DNA of 16,855 nt from Firmicutes bacterium UBA1535 (lineage in GTDB: Bacteria > Bacillota > Clostridia > Tissierellales > Sedimentibacteraceae), in the NCBI GenBank assembly GCA_002323775.1, contig DCPV01000123.1, positions 1 to 16,855 of the forward strand, read 5' to 3'. How positions within the stretch are numbered: position 1 is the stretch's first letter; each line of letters begins with the position of its first letter. Positions 6,735 through 14,705 of the stretch are shown here, piece by piece. A program made the translations under genes and the position numbers. The notes under the pieces are model-generated. The model did not search any database and was not told the origin of the DNA. It saw only the letters and a list, made by a program, of their open reading frames with translations.

Positions 6735-7652
6735 GTGTATACAAAGAGAGGAATGTGGATTAAAGTGAGTAACAACAATTGGATTAACTGTGAAACATCT
6801 AAATTAACAAAACAGGAAAAAAGTTTTGCTATATATATGTTGAGTAAGATTAATCGTTCTGCTAAGAAAATTTTTGAACAGGCATACGAACAGCAGCTTT
6901 TAAAGGAATACTTGATATATGATGATAAGGACAACAGAGGAGTTATGACGGTTATTGAGGATAAGGATTACTATGCTATACAAATTTCATTTGAAAGAGA
7001 TATCAATAGTTTCAATATCATCAAGCCAGTACATGATAAGATTGAATCAATTATTTTGATGAAAGGCAATAAGGATTTATATTTGAACATAAATGCTTAT
7101 AACAATACAATTGTAAATTATTTCAGAAATTATGGCTTCACACAGGATTCCTATGGATTTGAATATAGCATGAATAAAACAGCTGAGAAAATTAACGAGC
7201 TTTATAATTTTAAACTTGATGAGGGATTATCATTTAAAAAATTTGAAAACAGCGAGGCTCAAAATTACTTAAATTTAATAGAGGATTCTTTTATGGAGCA
7301 GGATTTAATGTGCGGTGAAAAAAGCGAGCTAGGCGAAAATACAGTGTCATGGCTAAAAAAAGCTGATGAAAACAATGGTTTTGGTGCTTTGTGGAAGGAT
7401 GATTGCTTAATCGGGCTATACGTATTGGACGGAGAATACATAAGCAATATCGCCGTATTATCGGAATATAAGGGTAGGGGCTATGGAACTTTAATGCTTA
7501 ATCATTGCCTAAAAGATATTTTTATAAATAAAGAATACAATGATACTTATTTATACGTATATTCTGTAAACATAAAGGCACAAAAAATGTATTTGAAAAA
7601 TGGATTTGAAGTGAACGCATTTTATAGCGAAAACACTTATAGCAGAGTTTAA
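6735..7652 (+). CDS. Tandem-domain GNAT acetyltransferase with degenerate N-terminal domain
   Basis: This protein of up to 305 aa has a C-terminal GNAT domain. Its motif A is ISNIAVLSEYKGRGYG (K246-x-x-G249-x-G251) and motif B is NIKAQKMYLKNGF (279-291). The N-terminal half ends in NAYNNTIVNYFRNYGF (about 120-135), which mirrors a motif B but has no acetyl-CoA loop before it. It therefore looks like a decayed GNAT repeat, as in two-domain GNATs where only one half is catalytic. The exact start is unclear. GTG 6735 directly abuts the previous stop, ATG 6753 is very close to GAGAGG (6746-6751), and GTG 6765 is 13 bases from it. Any of these keeps both domains. Substrate is unknown. Confidence 0.8.
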   Translation: MYTKRGMWIKVSNNNWINCETSKLTKQEKSFAIYMLSKINRSAKKIFEQAYEQQLLKEYLIYDDKDNRGVMTVIEDKDYYAIQISFERDINSFNIIKPVHDKIESIILMKGNKDLYLNINAYNNTIVNYFRNYGFTQDSYGFEYSMNKTAEKINELYNFKLDEGLSFKKFENSEAQNYLNLIEDSFMEQDLMCGEKSELGENTVSWLKKADENNGFGALWKDDCLIGLYVLDGEYISNIAVLSEYKGRGYGTLMLNHCLKDIFINKEYNDTYLYVYSVNIKAQKMYLKNGFEVNAFYSENTYSRV

Positions 7653-7670
7653 CAATATTTTCAATATTGT
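7652..7670 (+). other. Small perfect AT-rich hairpin after the tandem-domain GNAT
   Basis: ACAATATT (7652-7659) and AATATTGT (7663-7670) form a perfect 8-bp inverted repeat around a 3-nt TTC loop, starting at the stop codon. It is AT-rich and has no T-run directly after, so termination would be weak at best. It may mark an mRNA 3' end or be incidental. Confidence 0.3.
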
Positions 7671-7706
7671 CAGAATAAATTAGTTTATTATTTTAAAAAC
7701 AGGAGA

Positions 7707-8693
7707 GTGATAACAATTAATATTAATATTAGAAGTGAAAAATTAGAAGATTACAACAGTATAGTAAATTTGAATTATAATTCATTCAATGAATGGCATC
7801 CAAGAAACTATAAAGCAGAACCACTCATAGTATCTGCTTTACGTCATAGTCAATATTATGACAAGGACTTGTCAATTGTTGCCGAGCTTGATGGACATAT
7901 AGTAGGACACGCTTTGTTTTCAATGTTTCCATTAATTGTGATGAAAGAAAAAAGAATGGGTGCATTTTTAGCACCGATATGCGTTGATACCAAGCTTCAA
8001 AAGCAGGGTATAGGAAAAATGCTTATCGAGGAAGGTCATAAAAGACTTCAGGATAAAGGCGTTTCAGTAGCGTTGTTATGTGGACATGAGAATTATTATC
8101 CGAAATTTGGATATGAAAATAAGACGTTTGCAGTATCAGGAGTGCATGTTTCCATAGATGCAGAAAACATAAGCACAGAAAATATAACTGAGAGGTCAAT
8201 TAAAAACACGGATTTAGAATGGATAACGAAGCAATGGAACAACCTTCATAAAGATGACAGATTAGCCTTGTATCCGGGTGACACTATCAGCCAATGGTTT
8301 AATCACTCGCTGATTTATCGTTCGTCAATGATATATAAAGACAACACCCTGTTGGCTTATGTAAGATATAGAAATACATATCCTTTGGAAGTAAAGGAAT
8401 TATTGACAACAGAGGATAACGCCGAAAAAATAATTGCATACCTAATGAAAGAAAACCTTAAACGTACAAAAGGTGATGTTATATTATCATTATCTTTTGA
8501 AAATGCGTCAAAACTACTTAAAAATAATGAATATTTAAAAGCAGAAGAAAAAATAAGTACTAACAATGCTTTTATGATTAAAGTAATAGATAAAAGTGAT
8601 AATTTAATAGCTAAGTACCTTCAAGAAGCAAAATTAAATACTGAAAACTTAGGTATATTAACATTTCCGCCTGTGCTGGAAATTGATGATTAA
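7707..8693 (+). CDS. GNAT acetyltransferase, YhbS/Eis-like two-domain type
   Basis: This protein of about 328 aa has an N-terminal GNAT domain followed by a second mixed domain (about 160-300). Motif A is LAPICVDTKLQKQGIG (Q98-x-x-G101-x-G103). It is followed by LLCGHENYYPKFGYE, the diagnostic segment of YhbS-type GNATs. The C-terminal part with WNNLHKDDRLALYPG resembles the second half of Eis-like enzymes, which acetylate amines of varied substrates including aminoglycosides; the substrate here is unknown. The start is odd. GTG 7707 is only one base after AGGAG (7701-7705), too close for normal initiation. An ATT at 7716 has ideal spacing and may be the real start. Little protein is lost either way. 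Confidence 0.84.
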   Translation: MITININIRSEKLEDYNSIVNLNYNSFNEWHPRNYKAEPLIVSALRHSQYYDKDLSIVAELDGHIVGHALFSMFPLIVMKEKRMGAFLAPICVDTKLQKQGIGKMLIEEGHKRLQDKGVSVALLCGHENYYPKFGYENKTFAVSGVHVSIDAENISTENITERSIKNTDLEWITKQWNNLHKDDRLALYPGDTISQWFNHSLIYRSSMIYKDNTLLAYVRYRNTYPLEVKELLTTEDNAEKIIAYLMKENLKRTKGDVILSLSFENASKLLKNNEYLKAEEKISTNNAFMIKVIDKSDNLIAKYLQEAKLNTENLGILTFPPVLEIDD

Positions 8694-8727
8694 ACAATTG
8701 ATGTATAAAGATTAGGAGATATAGGAA

Positions 8728-9561
8728 TTGAACAAACAATTATTAAAACTTATGCAAAGACCTCAGTTATATGAATTGTCGTCAGATAAATTCTGGAATG
8801 ACGAGCATATTTCAAAAGGGATGCTTGAGGCTCATCTAAATAAAGACTGGGAAGCCGCAACCAGAAAATATGATTTTGTTATAAATTCAGTTGAATGGAT
8901 TAGCAGCATTGCTTCGCCATCACTAAAAAACAAGCTGCTTGACCTCGGATGCGGTCCGGGAATATACACAGAATTATTAAAACGCAAAGGCTATGATGTT
9001 ACAGGAGTTGATTTTTCAGAAAGGTCTGTAAATTATGCCAGAGAAAGTGCAAAAAAAGAAAATTTAGATATTACATATATCTGCCAAGACTATTTAGAGC
9101 TTGATTTAGAAGAAAAATTTGATGTAATAACTTTGATTTACTGCGACTTTGGAGTACTATCGGATAAAAACCGCAGACTATTGCTTAAAAAAATATATTC
9201 TATGTTAAAGCTTGATGGAATTTTAATTCTTGATGTATTCACTCCTTTAGAGCATGAAGGTAAAAAAGAGTATAAAAACTGGAGTTATTCTAACAATGGA
9301 GGCTTTTGGTGTAAAAAACCACATGGACTCTTAGAATCATTTTACAGATATGAAAATAATACAGTTTTAAATCAATCAATTGTTTTAACAGAAGACGAGC
9401 TTAAATTCTATAACATATGGGAGCATATGTTTACATGTGATGATATATTATCAGAGCTAAAAGCGGTGGGTAACTGGAACGTTGAACTATACAGCAATGT
9501 TGTGGGTGAAAAATATTCTGATGACAGTAAAGTTTTATGTGCTGTTGCCAGAAAAGTGTAA
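8728..9561 (+). CDS. SAM-dependent methyltransferase, class I
   Basis: This 277-aa Rossmann-fold methyltransferase has the SAM-binding motif I LLDLGCGPG (70-78), the ribose-binding acidic residue in VTGVDFS (D95), and YICQDYLELDL for motif III. It has post-motif FDVITLIYCDFGVL and LKLDGILILDVFTP. It fits small-molecule or Ubi-type methyltransferases rather than Erm rRNA methylases, since the NPPY-like catalytic motif is absent. The acceptor is unknown. The start is TTG at 8728, after AGGAG (8714-8718) with 9-nt spacing. It follows the YhbS-like GNAT by 34 bases and probably shares a transcript. Methyltransferases among modifying acetyltransferases would suit drug or metabolite inactivation, but that is inference. 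Confidence 0.88.
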   Translation: MNKQLLKLMQRPQLYELSSDKFWNDEHISKGMLEAHLNKDWEAATRKYDFVINSVEWISSIASPSLKNKLLDLGCGPGIYTELLKRKGYDVTGVDFSERSVNYARESAKKENLDITYICQDYLELDLEEKFDVITLIYCDFGVLSDKNRRLLLKKIYSMLKLDGILILDVFTPLEHEGKKEYKNWSYSNNGGFWCKKPHGLLESFYRYENNTVLNQSIVLTEDELKFYNIWEHMFTCDDILSELKAVGNWNVELYSNVVGEKYSDDSKVLCAVARKV

Positions 9562-9610
9562 ATACTTTTCCATGTTAAACTTACTGAAAATTATAAAAAG
9601 GGGATATAAA

Positions 9611-10096
9611 ATGATTGAATTAAAAGATGTAACATTTGAAAATATTAATCAAATTTTAAGTATTAAATCAAAATTTAGCCAAAGAAAATTTGTTGAAAAA
9701 GCTGCTCACACAATTGCTATGGCTTACGTGGGCATTAACGAGGGGTATCCGGGATTTTTATCTGCAATATACAGTGATAATGTGCCGGTAGGCTTAATTT
9801 TAATTGGGATAGCTCCTGTAGCTGAGCATGAACCAGAAGTGCTTAGAAGATACGAATATGTATATAGAATATTAGGGTTTTTGATTGATAAAAATTATCA
9901 AAACCAAGGTATTGGCAAACGTGCGTTAAAACTTGCGATTGAAAGGATAAAAGAACAGCAATATGAAAAACCTTTACCTATAGCATTAGAGTGTCATATG
10001 AAGAATAAGAATGCCTTATCTTTGTATGAATTCTTTGGATTTAACAATATAGGCACAACGGGTGATAATAATTACATATTAGCTCAATTGTCGTAG
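9611..10096 (+). CDS. GNAT family N-acetyltransferase, BltD-like (third paralogue)
   Basis: This 161-aa GNAT has motif A FLIDKNYQNQGIG (Q97-x-x-G100-x-G102) and motif B NKNALSLYEFFGF (132-144). The opening MIELKDVTFENINQI followed by QRKFV and AMAYV shares the layout of the pair at 2007 and 2475. It has a longer insert before motif A (about 70-88), so it is a more distant member. The start is ATG 9611, set by AAAAGGGG at 9596-9603. A longer open frame running back to 9482 overlaps the methyltransferase end and is not supported. It begins 50 bases after the methyltransferase. The family includes polyamine acetyltransferases; the substrate here is unknown. Confidence 0.86.
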   Translation: MIELKDVTFENINQILSIKSKFSQRKFVEKAAHTIAMAYVGINEGYPGFLSAIYSDNVPVGLILIGIAPVAEHEPEVLRRYEYVYRILGFLIDKNYQNQGIGKRALKLAIERIKEQQYEKPLPIALECHMKNKNALSLYEFFGFNNIGTTGDNNYILAQLS

Positions 10097-10121
10097 AAAT
10101 ATATGATTAAGGGGGTGCCGA

Positions 10122-10685
10122 TTGAATACATTAGAAGCAATTTATAAAAGAAGAAGTATAAGAAAATTTACTGACGAGCCTGTGAGTGAAGAACAGGTTG
10201 ATATATTACTTCACGCTGCATTTTCAGCGCCAACGGCAGCAAATGTTCAGCCATGGGAATTTATCGTTATAACTGAAACTGAAATAATGGAAAAACTAAA
10301 AGAAAAATTTATTTTCGCACGTTATAATGCTCCTTGCGCTGTTGTTGTATGCGGAAATATGGACTTAGCATTTAAGGGACAGGGAAAAGATATGTGGGTT
10401 TGTGATTGCAGTGCCGCTATAGAAAATATGCTCTTGGCGGCTACAGATATAGGTCTTGGAACTGTATGGATTGGAGTATATCCGATAGAAAGCAATATAA
10501 GACCTGTTAGAAAACTACTGGATATACCTGATTATGTAATTCCCTTATCTATAATTTATATCGGACATCCCGCAGAAGAAAAAGAGGGCAGAAGCAGATA
10601 CAACGAAAAAAGAGTATATTGGCAAAAGTACGATTCCGGTCGTAAGCATAAAACAAAGGATAAACCTATAATAGGACATTATTAA
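10122..10685 (+). CDS. Nitroreductase family protein (FMN-dependent)
   Basis: This 187-aa nitroreductase fold would bind FMN as a homodimer and reduce nitro groups, quinones or related substrates with NAD(P)H. FMN phosphate contacts lie in KRRSIRKFTDEPV (9-21), and PTAANVQPWEF (37-47) is the classic family segment. GLGTVWIGVYP (111-121) forms the other cofactor side, and the C-terminal IGHPAEEKE element is typical. Length is usual for the short nitroreductases of clostridia. The start is TTG at 10122 with a strong AAGGGGG (10109-10115), 6 bases upstream. It follows the third BltD-like GNAT by 25 bases. Whether it activates or detoxifies nitro drugs cannot be told from sequence. Confidence 0.9.
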   Translation: MNTLEAIYKRRSIRKFTDEPVSEEQVDILLHAAFSAPTAANVQPWEFIVITETEIMEKLKEKFIFARYNAPCAVVVCGNMDLAFKGQGKDMWVCDCSAAIENMLLAATDIGLGTVWIGVYPIESNIRPVRKLLDIPDYVIPLSIIYIGHPAEEKEGRSRYNEKRVYWQKYDSGRKHKTKDKPIIGHY

Positions 10686-10749
10686 TATAAAATCCGTAAA
10701 ATCGTGGGGATAGAATTAGAAATTAATATATATGAAAGAGAGAAATTAA

Positions 10750-11193
10750 ATGGAAAATTTTAAAATTTTAAAGATGGAAAGCAATATGATTGATGAATGT
10801 ATTGATTTATATATTAACACCTTTACTAAAGAACCGTGGTATGATGTATACGAATCAAGAGATCAAGTAGTAAATTTCTTCAAAAACCATTTTGAAAACA
10901 ATTATTTTTGTGGTTATGTAGGAATTTTAGATGAAAAAATTGTAGCGTTAAGCATCGGTATGAAGAAACCATGGATAAAAGGTATGGAATACTATATTGA
11001 TGAATTTTGCGTTAGCTATGAATTGCAAGGAAAAGGAATTGGAAGCAGATTTTTAAAAGAAATAGAAAAAGATATTAATCAATCAGGGATGAACGCTATA
11101 ATTTTATTAACAGAAAGAGACTATCCTTCTGAAAAATTTTATAAGCATAATGGTTTTGAAGTATTAGGCGATTTAATTATTATGGCAAAATAA
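10750..11193 (+). CDS. GNAT family N-acetyltransferase, AAC(6')-like
   Basis: This is a 147-aa GNAT. An N-terminal F-x-x-EPW element (TFTKEPWYD, 24-32) and IDEFCVSYELQGKGIG (Q93-x-x-G96-x-G98) precede LLTERDYPSEKFYKHNGF. The EPW start, the acidic residues before motif A and the small size recall aminoglycoside 6'-N-acetyltransferase-like GNATs. However, many proteins of this type have other substrates, so resistance is only a possibility. The ribosome binding site is weak (GAAAGAGAG, 10733-10741), 8 bases before the ATG. It lies 64 bases after the nitroreductase. The following 174-base gap has no convincing gene; a 26-codon basic frame there lacks an SD. Confidence 0.83.
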   Translation: MENFKILKMESNMIDECIDLYINTFTKEPWYDVYESRDQVVNFFKNHFENNYFCGYVGILDEKIVALSIGMKKPWIKGMEYYIDEFCVSYELQGKGIGSRFLKEIEKDINQSGMNAIILLTERDYPSEKFYKHNGFEVLGDLIIMAK

Positions 11194-11367
11194 ATTACAC
11201 GACAGAATAGATATATGTTTTAGCAAAACTAAAGAATATAGAAAAGTAAAATTACCTAAAAATAGGATTTAAAATATAATTATGAGAAGTAAAAAGATAA
11301 GAATGAGTAAAGTCAAAAGACCAGCAACAAGCTTCTATTATAGAATAAATAAAAAGGAATAATACAT

Positions 11368-12543
11368 ATGAAAATCGGTAGAGTAGTGAGAGTCATTAAA
11401 GATAATAGTAGAAAAGAAATTTTTAATTGTACAGATGAAAATAGAACCTTAATTATGAGTATATTTTATCTGGCAGACGAAGCGTGCTGCAAAGGTAGTA
11501 GTGCTTTGTACAAAGATTTGTATGAGCCAAATGCTGAGAGATTTGTTCAGGAGTCGGCAAAGTCAGATGAGTTAAAGCAATATATTAATGAGTTAAGCAC
11601 TAATATTTTTATTAATGCTCCAATTAAAAATGTTAATGACAAGTATCCGGTTGTAATTTATTCACCAGGATTTAGCTGTGATAGAGATTCAACAGTATTT
11701 ATCATAGAAAAGCTTGTTGAACATGGCTATATTGTAATTACATTGGGGTCTCCTTATGAAACTGATTTTACAATTATGCCTAATGGAGAAGTTGTTGAGA
11801 TGCTCGAGGAATTAAGTAATTTTTCATCTAATTCAAAAGATATATGGAGAGAGTTAATAGATATCAGAAAAAAGGATATTTTGTTTTTAATGGATTATCT
11901 TGAATATATTGATAAAAACGATGAGCTTTTAGAAAATAAATTACTTTTAAATAAAATTGGTCTTATCGGATTTTCTTTAGGGTCTCAAGCCTGCTTTGAA
12001 GCAGCTGCCGATGACGAAAGAGTAAAAGCTGTTGTTTTACTTGAAGGCTGTTTACACCATAGTACTGTTTTAGAAAGAGTGAATAGAGGGCAGAAATCTA
12101 AAACACCACATATGCTTTTCAAGAGGCATGCCTCATCACAAAGCTTAAGAGAAGAAGAATGTCATAGTTGGTATAAGGACCTTGAAGATAGGGATTTAGC
12201 AGAAGAATTGATTAAAGAACAGATTGAGATAGCATCAGAAATAAGCAAAACACAAAAAGCTCTTTATGAATTTATCGATGCTTATAAATCATTTGTAAAA
12301 ATAGAGAATACCAAGCATATGACTTTTTGTGATATACCAATTTTATCAAATCAACAATATGAGGAGTGTTTTGGAGGAAAAATATCATTAAAAATTGCTT
12401 ATGAAATTATTAGCACAGCTACTTTGAAATTTTTGAATGAATTTTTATATAACAGTATTAATGAATATAAAAATTTTATAAAATATGAAAATACATATTC
12501 AAAATTAAAGGAAATAAATGCTGACGGAGAGATTAAGGAATAA
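11368..12543 (+). CDS. Alpha/beta hydrolase, PAF-acetylhydrolase-like
   Basis: This 391-aa hydrolase has YSPGFSCDRD (98-107) for the oxyanion region and the nucleophile elbow GFSLGS (S203). AVVLLEGCL (E226) sits where the acid lies in PAF-acetylhydrolases, and KHMTF holds the likely catalytic His317. The layout matches the PAF-acetylhydrolase/dienelactone-hydrolase group, which cleave short acyl or lactone esters. The acid is Glu, where Asp is usual in this family. There is no signal peptide or lipobox, so it is cytosolic. A charged insert (about 236-300) likely forms a lid. The ATG at 11368 follows AAAAAGGA (11351-11358). Substrate is unknown; ester hydrolysis of a drug or a lipid are both possible. 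Confidence 0.8.
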   Translation: MKIGRVVRVIKDNSRKEIFNCTDENRTLIMSIFYLADEACCKGSSALYKDLYEPNAERFVQESAKSDELKQYINELSTNIFINAPIKNVNDKYPVVIYSPGFSCDRDSTVFIIEKLVEHGYIVITLGSPYETDFTIMPNGEVVEMLEELSNFSSNSKDIWRELIDIRKKDILFLMDYLEYIDKNDELLENKLLLNKIGLIGFSLGSQACFEAAADDERVKAVVLLEGCLHHSTVLERVNRGQKSKTPHMLFKRHASSQSLREEECHSWYKDLEDRDLAEELIKEQIEIASEISKTQKALYEFIDAYKSFVKIENTKHMTFCDIPILSNQQYEECFGGKISLKIAYEIISTATLKFLNEFLYNSINEYKNFIKYENTYSKLKEINADGEIKE

Positions 12544-12640
12544 GCATAACTTTTATCAGACTATAAAAATATATTATTAAAATAATAATAGAACAAGTCG
12601 AAGCAATACATAATTCTGTGGAATAGGGTGGTATAAAAAA

Positions 12641-13486
12641 ATGTATAATGAAAAAGAGCAACTAAAACTAGATTTAAGAAGAATTAAAGATAATGAATAT
12701 AATCTTGGAGAGTGTGAAAATATCAATGATTATGTCAATTTAATGCTTAAATATATTGGTGATAATGACCCGGAATTAAGAGACGAGTTGATATACTCTA
12801 ATTTAGCTAATTGGATTGAAAGAAAATGCTATTTTACTGATGAAGAATTAAAAAGCTTATTAAATACTATATTAAGTGATGATTTTGCTTTTTATAATAT
12901 TGGAAGTGAAAATGATGATTCAGTTTTAAGAAGAAGTTTTTCTATACTTTTGATAGATCCAATTTTATGTCGTCATTTAGATAAAGAATTTTTAGATAAG
13001 GAAATGATTTTAAAGACTAAAGATTGCTTGCTTAAATTTATTAATGAAGAAAAAGATTTGCGTGGATATGATAAAGAAAAAGGATGGATTCACGCTATAG
13101 CACACGCCGCTGATGGAGTGCATGCCTTAATAAATTGTAAGGAAATTAATGAAGATATATACAAAGAGATAATGACTACTATAGAAAATAAGATGCTTGA
13201 AGGAAAAGAAGTTTTTAATTCAGAAGAAGATGAAAGAATAGTTGTAATAATATATAGCGACATAATATCAGACAAGCTGTTAAGCGACCAATACATATGC
13301 AATTGGATAGAAGGGCTTAGCAAAGTTACTGAAATAAAAAACAGAATGACTAGATTTAAAGCTAAGGTTAATATTAAGAATTTAATACGCAGCCTGTATT
13401 TTAGACTATTACATCTAGGAAACAATGATGAGATATTAAAAACGATAGTCAAATTAGAAAAGAAAATAAACTCGTACTTAAATTAA
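12641..13486 (+). CDS. DUF2785 domain protein
   Basis: This 281-aa, largely helical soluble protein has no transmembrane segment. It contains RRSFSILLIDPIL (about 97-109) and EKDLRGYDKEKGWIHAIAHA (137-156), the two hallmark stretches of DUF2785 proteins. Conserved His151 and His155 lie in the latter and could be functional. Family function is not established. The weak GGGTGG at about 12627-12632 precedes the ATG at 8-nt spacing. It follows the alpha/beta hydrolase by 97 bases of very AT-rich sequence, including a TATTATT/AATAATA near-palindrome. DUF2785 proteins occur near modifying enzymes in Firmicutes, but no role can be given. Confidence 0.78.
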   Translation: MYNEKEQLKLDLRRIKDNEYNLGECENINDYVNLMLKYIGDNDPELRDELIYSNLANWIERKCYFTDEELKSLLNTILSDDFAFYNIGSENDDSVLRRSFSILLIDPILCRHLDKEFLDKEMILKTKDCLLKFINEEKDLRGYDKEKGWIHAIAHAADGVHALINCKEINEDIYKEIMTTIENKMLEGKEVFNSEEDERIVVIIYSDIISDKLLSDQYICNWIEGLSKVTEIKNRMTRFKAKVNIKNLIRSLYFRLLHLGNNDEILKTIVKLEKKINSYLN

Positions 13487-13561
13487 TATTATTATAAAGT
13501 ATAGAGCTGAATGTACAAAGTAGATTAAAAGATAGAAATTATAAAAAAGGATGATAACATA

Positions 13562-14044
13562 ATGATTAACTTAAGAATTGCAGGCGTTAAGGACAAAGAG
13601 CTATATAGGAACTTATTTAACATGTATCATAACGATTTAGCACCTTATTGTGATGATTTAATAGAGGTTGACGATGAAGGATATTATGATAAACAAGCTG
13701 TAGAATGTTATTTTAATGAAGATGAAAACATAATTCCTTATGTGCTTATGAGAAATGATAAAGCAGTCGGAGTTATTGTTTTAACTAGACCGCCATATGT
13801 TAAATCCGGATGTGATTATTGTATACAAGAATTTTTTGTTCTGAATTCCTTTAGGGGTAAAAATGTTGCAGAAGAAGTATGTAAACAATTGATAGATGAA
13901 TATACAGGTAAGTATTGTTTAACGGTGCTAAATAAAAACACAAGAGCAATAAACTTTTGGAAAAAATTTACTGATAAATACGCATCCAAAGTGAGTGAAG
14001 GAAAGTATGATGAGCAAAGCATCATTATGGAGTTTTCAGTATAA
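13562..14044 (+). CDS. GNAT family N-acetyltransferase with altered acetyl-CoA loop
   Basis: This 160-aa GNAT fold begins MINLRIAGVKDKELYRNLFN and places its loop at R98-G-K-N101-V-A103 within FFVLNSFRGKNVAEEV. The usual Gly of Q/R-x-x-G-x-G/A is Asn101, an unusual change in the pyrophosphate-binding turn. The motif B region is weak but present (LNKNTRAINFWKKF, 123-136). It may have reduced or shifted activity, or follow a subfamily rule. SD AAAAAAGGATG lies about 10 bases before the ATG at 13562. It sits 75 bases after the DUF2785 gene. Substrate is unknown. Confidence 0.78.
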   Translation: MINLRIAGVKDKELYRNLFNMYHNDLAPYCDDLIEVDDEGYYDKQAVECYFNEDENIIPYVLMRNDKAVGVIVLTRPPYVKSGCDYCIQEFFVLNSFRGKNVAEEVCKQLIDEYTGKYCLTVLNKNTRAINFWKKFTDKYASKVSEGKYDEQSIIMEFSV

Positions 14045-14119
14045 GAACAGTTAATATAAAGAGGAATTGTTAGAGACGGAATATCCAAGAATAGTGGTGT
14101 TTATATCGAAGGGATAGTA

Positions 14120-14692
14120 ATGATGAATACAGTAAAAGAAATGAGAATTGAAACCGAGAGACTATTAATTAAGCCATACGAGAAAGGCGATTTAGATGAG
14201 TGCTTTAAGTTAATGCAAGATAAAGAGCTATTTAGATATTTGAATATGGATGTTATGTCGCTTGAAGAATATAAAGAATTATTTAGATGGTTAATTGATT
14301 GTTATGAAGTAAGCTTTGATAAAGATTTTAAATATTCTTTTAATATAACTTTAAAGGAAAGCGGAGCTCACATAGGATGGTGTGGCATAGGAGGAGCTGA
14401 ATTCAACCATAATCAAAAAGAGATTTTTTACTTAATAGGAAAAGATTATTGGAGAAAAGGTTACGCTAAAGAAGCATCAGAGGCATTGCTTGACTATGGC
14501 TTTAATGTCATGGGATTAAAGGAAATCACAGCACTTTGTAAGCCAGACAATATTGCTTCTAAGAAGGTTCTTGAAAATATTGGTTTAAAATTTAGATATA
14601 CAATGAAGGGACTTCCAGAAGAATTTGATTTTTATAATGGTGAATTTTTCTATTCGCTTACAAAAGAGGAATATTTACAAAATAAATTATAA
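14120..14692 (+). CDS. RimJ/RimL-type GNAT acetyltransferase
   Basis: This 190-aa protein of the Acetyltransf_3 group starts with ETERLLIKPYEKGDLDEC (11-28), the typical RimJ/RimL N-terminus. The loop is YWRKGYAKEAS (110-120) and is followed by CKPDNIASKKVLENIGL (140-156), the characteristic N-x-x-S/A-x-x-V/L-x-x-x-G element. The family acetylates protein N-termini or small amines. The ribosome binding site AAGGGA (14109-14114) lies before the ATG at 14120; a second ATG follows at 14123. The stop is followed at once by the SD of the next gene (AAGGAG, 14692-14697), so the two are almost surely co-translated. Confidence 0.9.
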   Translation: MMNTVKEMRIETERLLIKPYEKGDLDECFKLMQDKELFRYLNMDVMSLEEYKELFRWLIDCYEVSFDKDFKYSFNITLKESGAHIGWCGIGGAEFNHNQKEIFYLIGKDYWRKGYAKEASEALLDYGFNVMGLKEITALCKPDNIASKKVLENIGLKFRYTMKGLPEEFDFYNGEFFYSLTKEEYLQNKL

Positions 14693-14705
14693 GGAGATAT
14701 TATCA

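Noticed and set aside
8728..9561. Erm-type rRNA methyltransferase beside the ABC-F gene
   Set aside because: The protein has the GCGPG motif but lacks the N-x-P-Y/F catalytic motif and the Erm layout. It fits small-molecule methyltransferases better.
9482..9610. N-terminal extension of the third BltD-like GNAT
   Set aside because: It lies in another frame of the methyltransferase end, has no SD, and the family N-terminus begins at the ATG at 9611, which has AAAAGGGG.
11282..11362. 26-codon basic ORF (MRSKKIRMSKVKRPATSF...)
   Set aside because: The nearest AGGA is about 15 bases upstream, the composition is what random AT-rich DNA gives, and the frame runs into the SD of the next gene.
14625..14705. 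N-terminal extension of the ASCH protein
   Set aside because: It overlaps the end of the RimJ-like gene in another frame. ATG 14706 has a strong SD and fits the family N-terminus.
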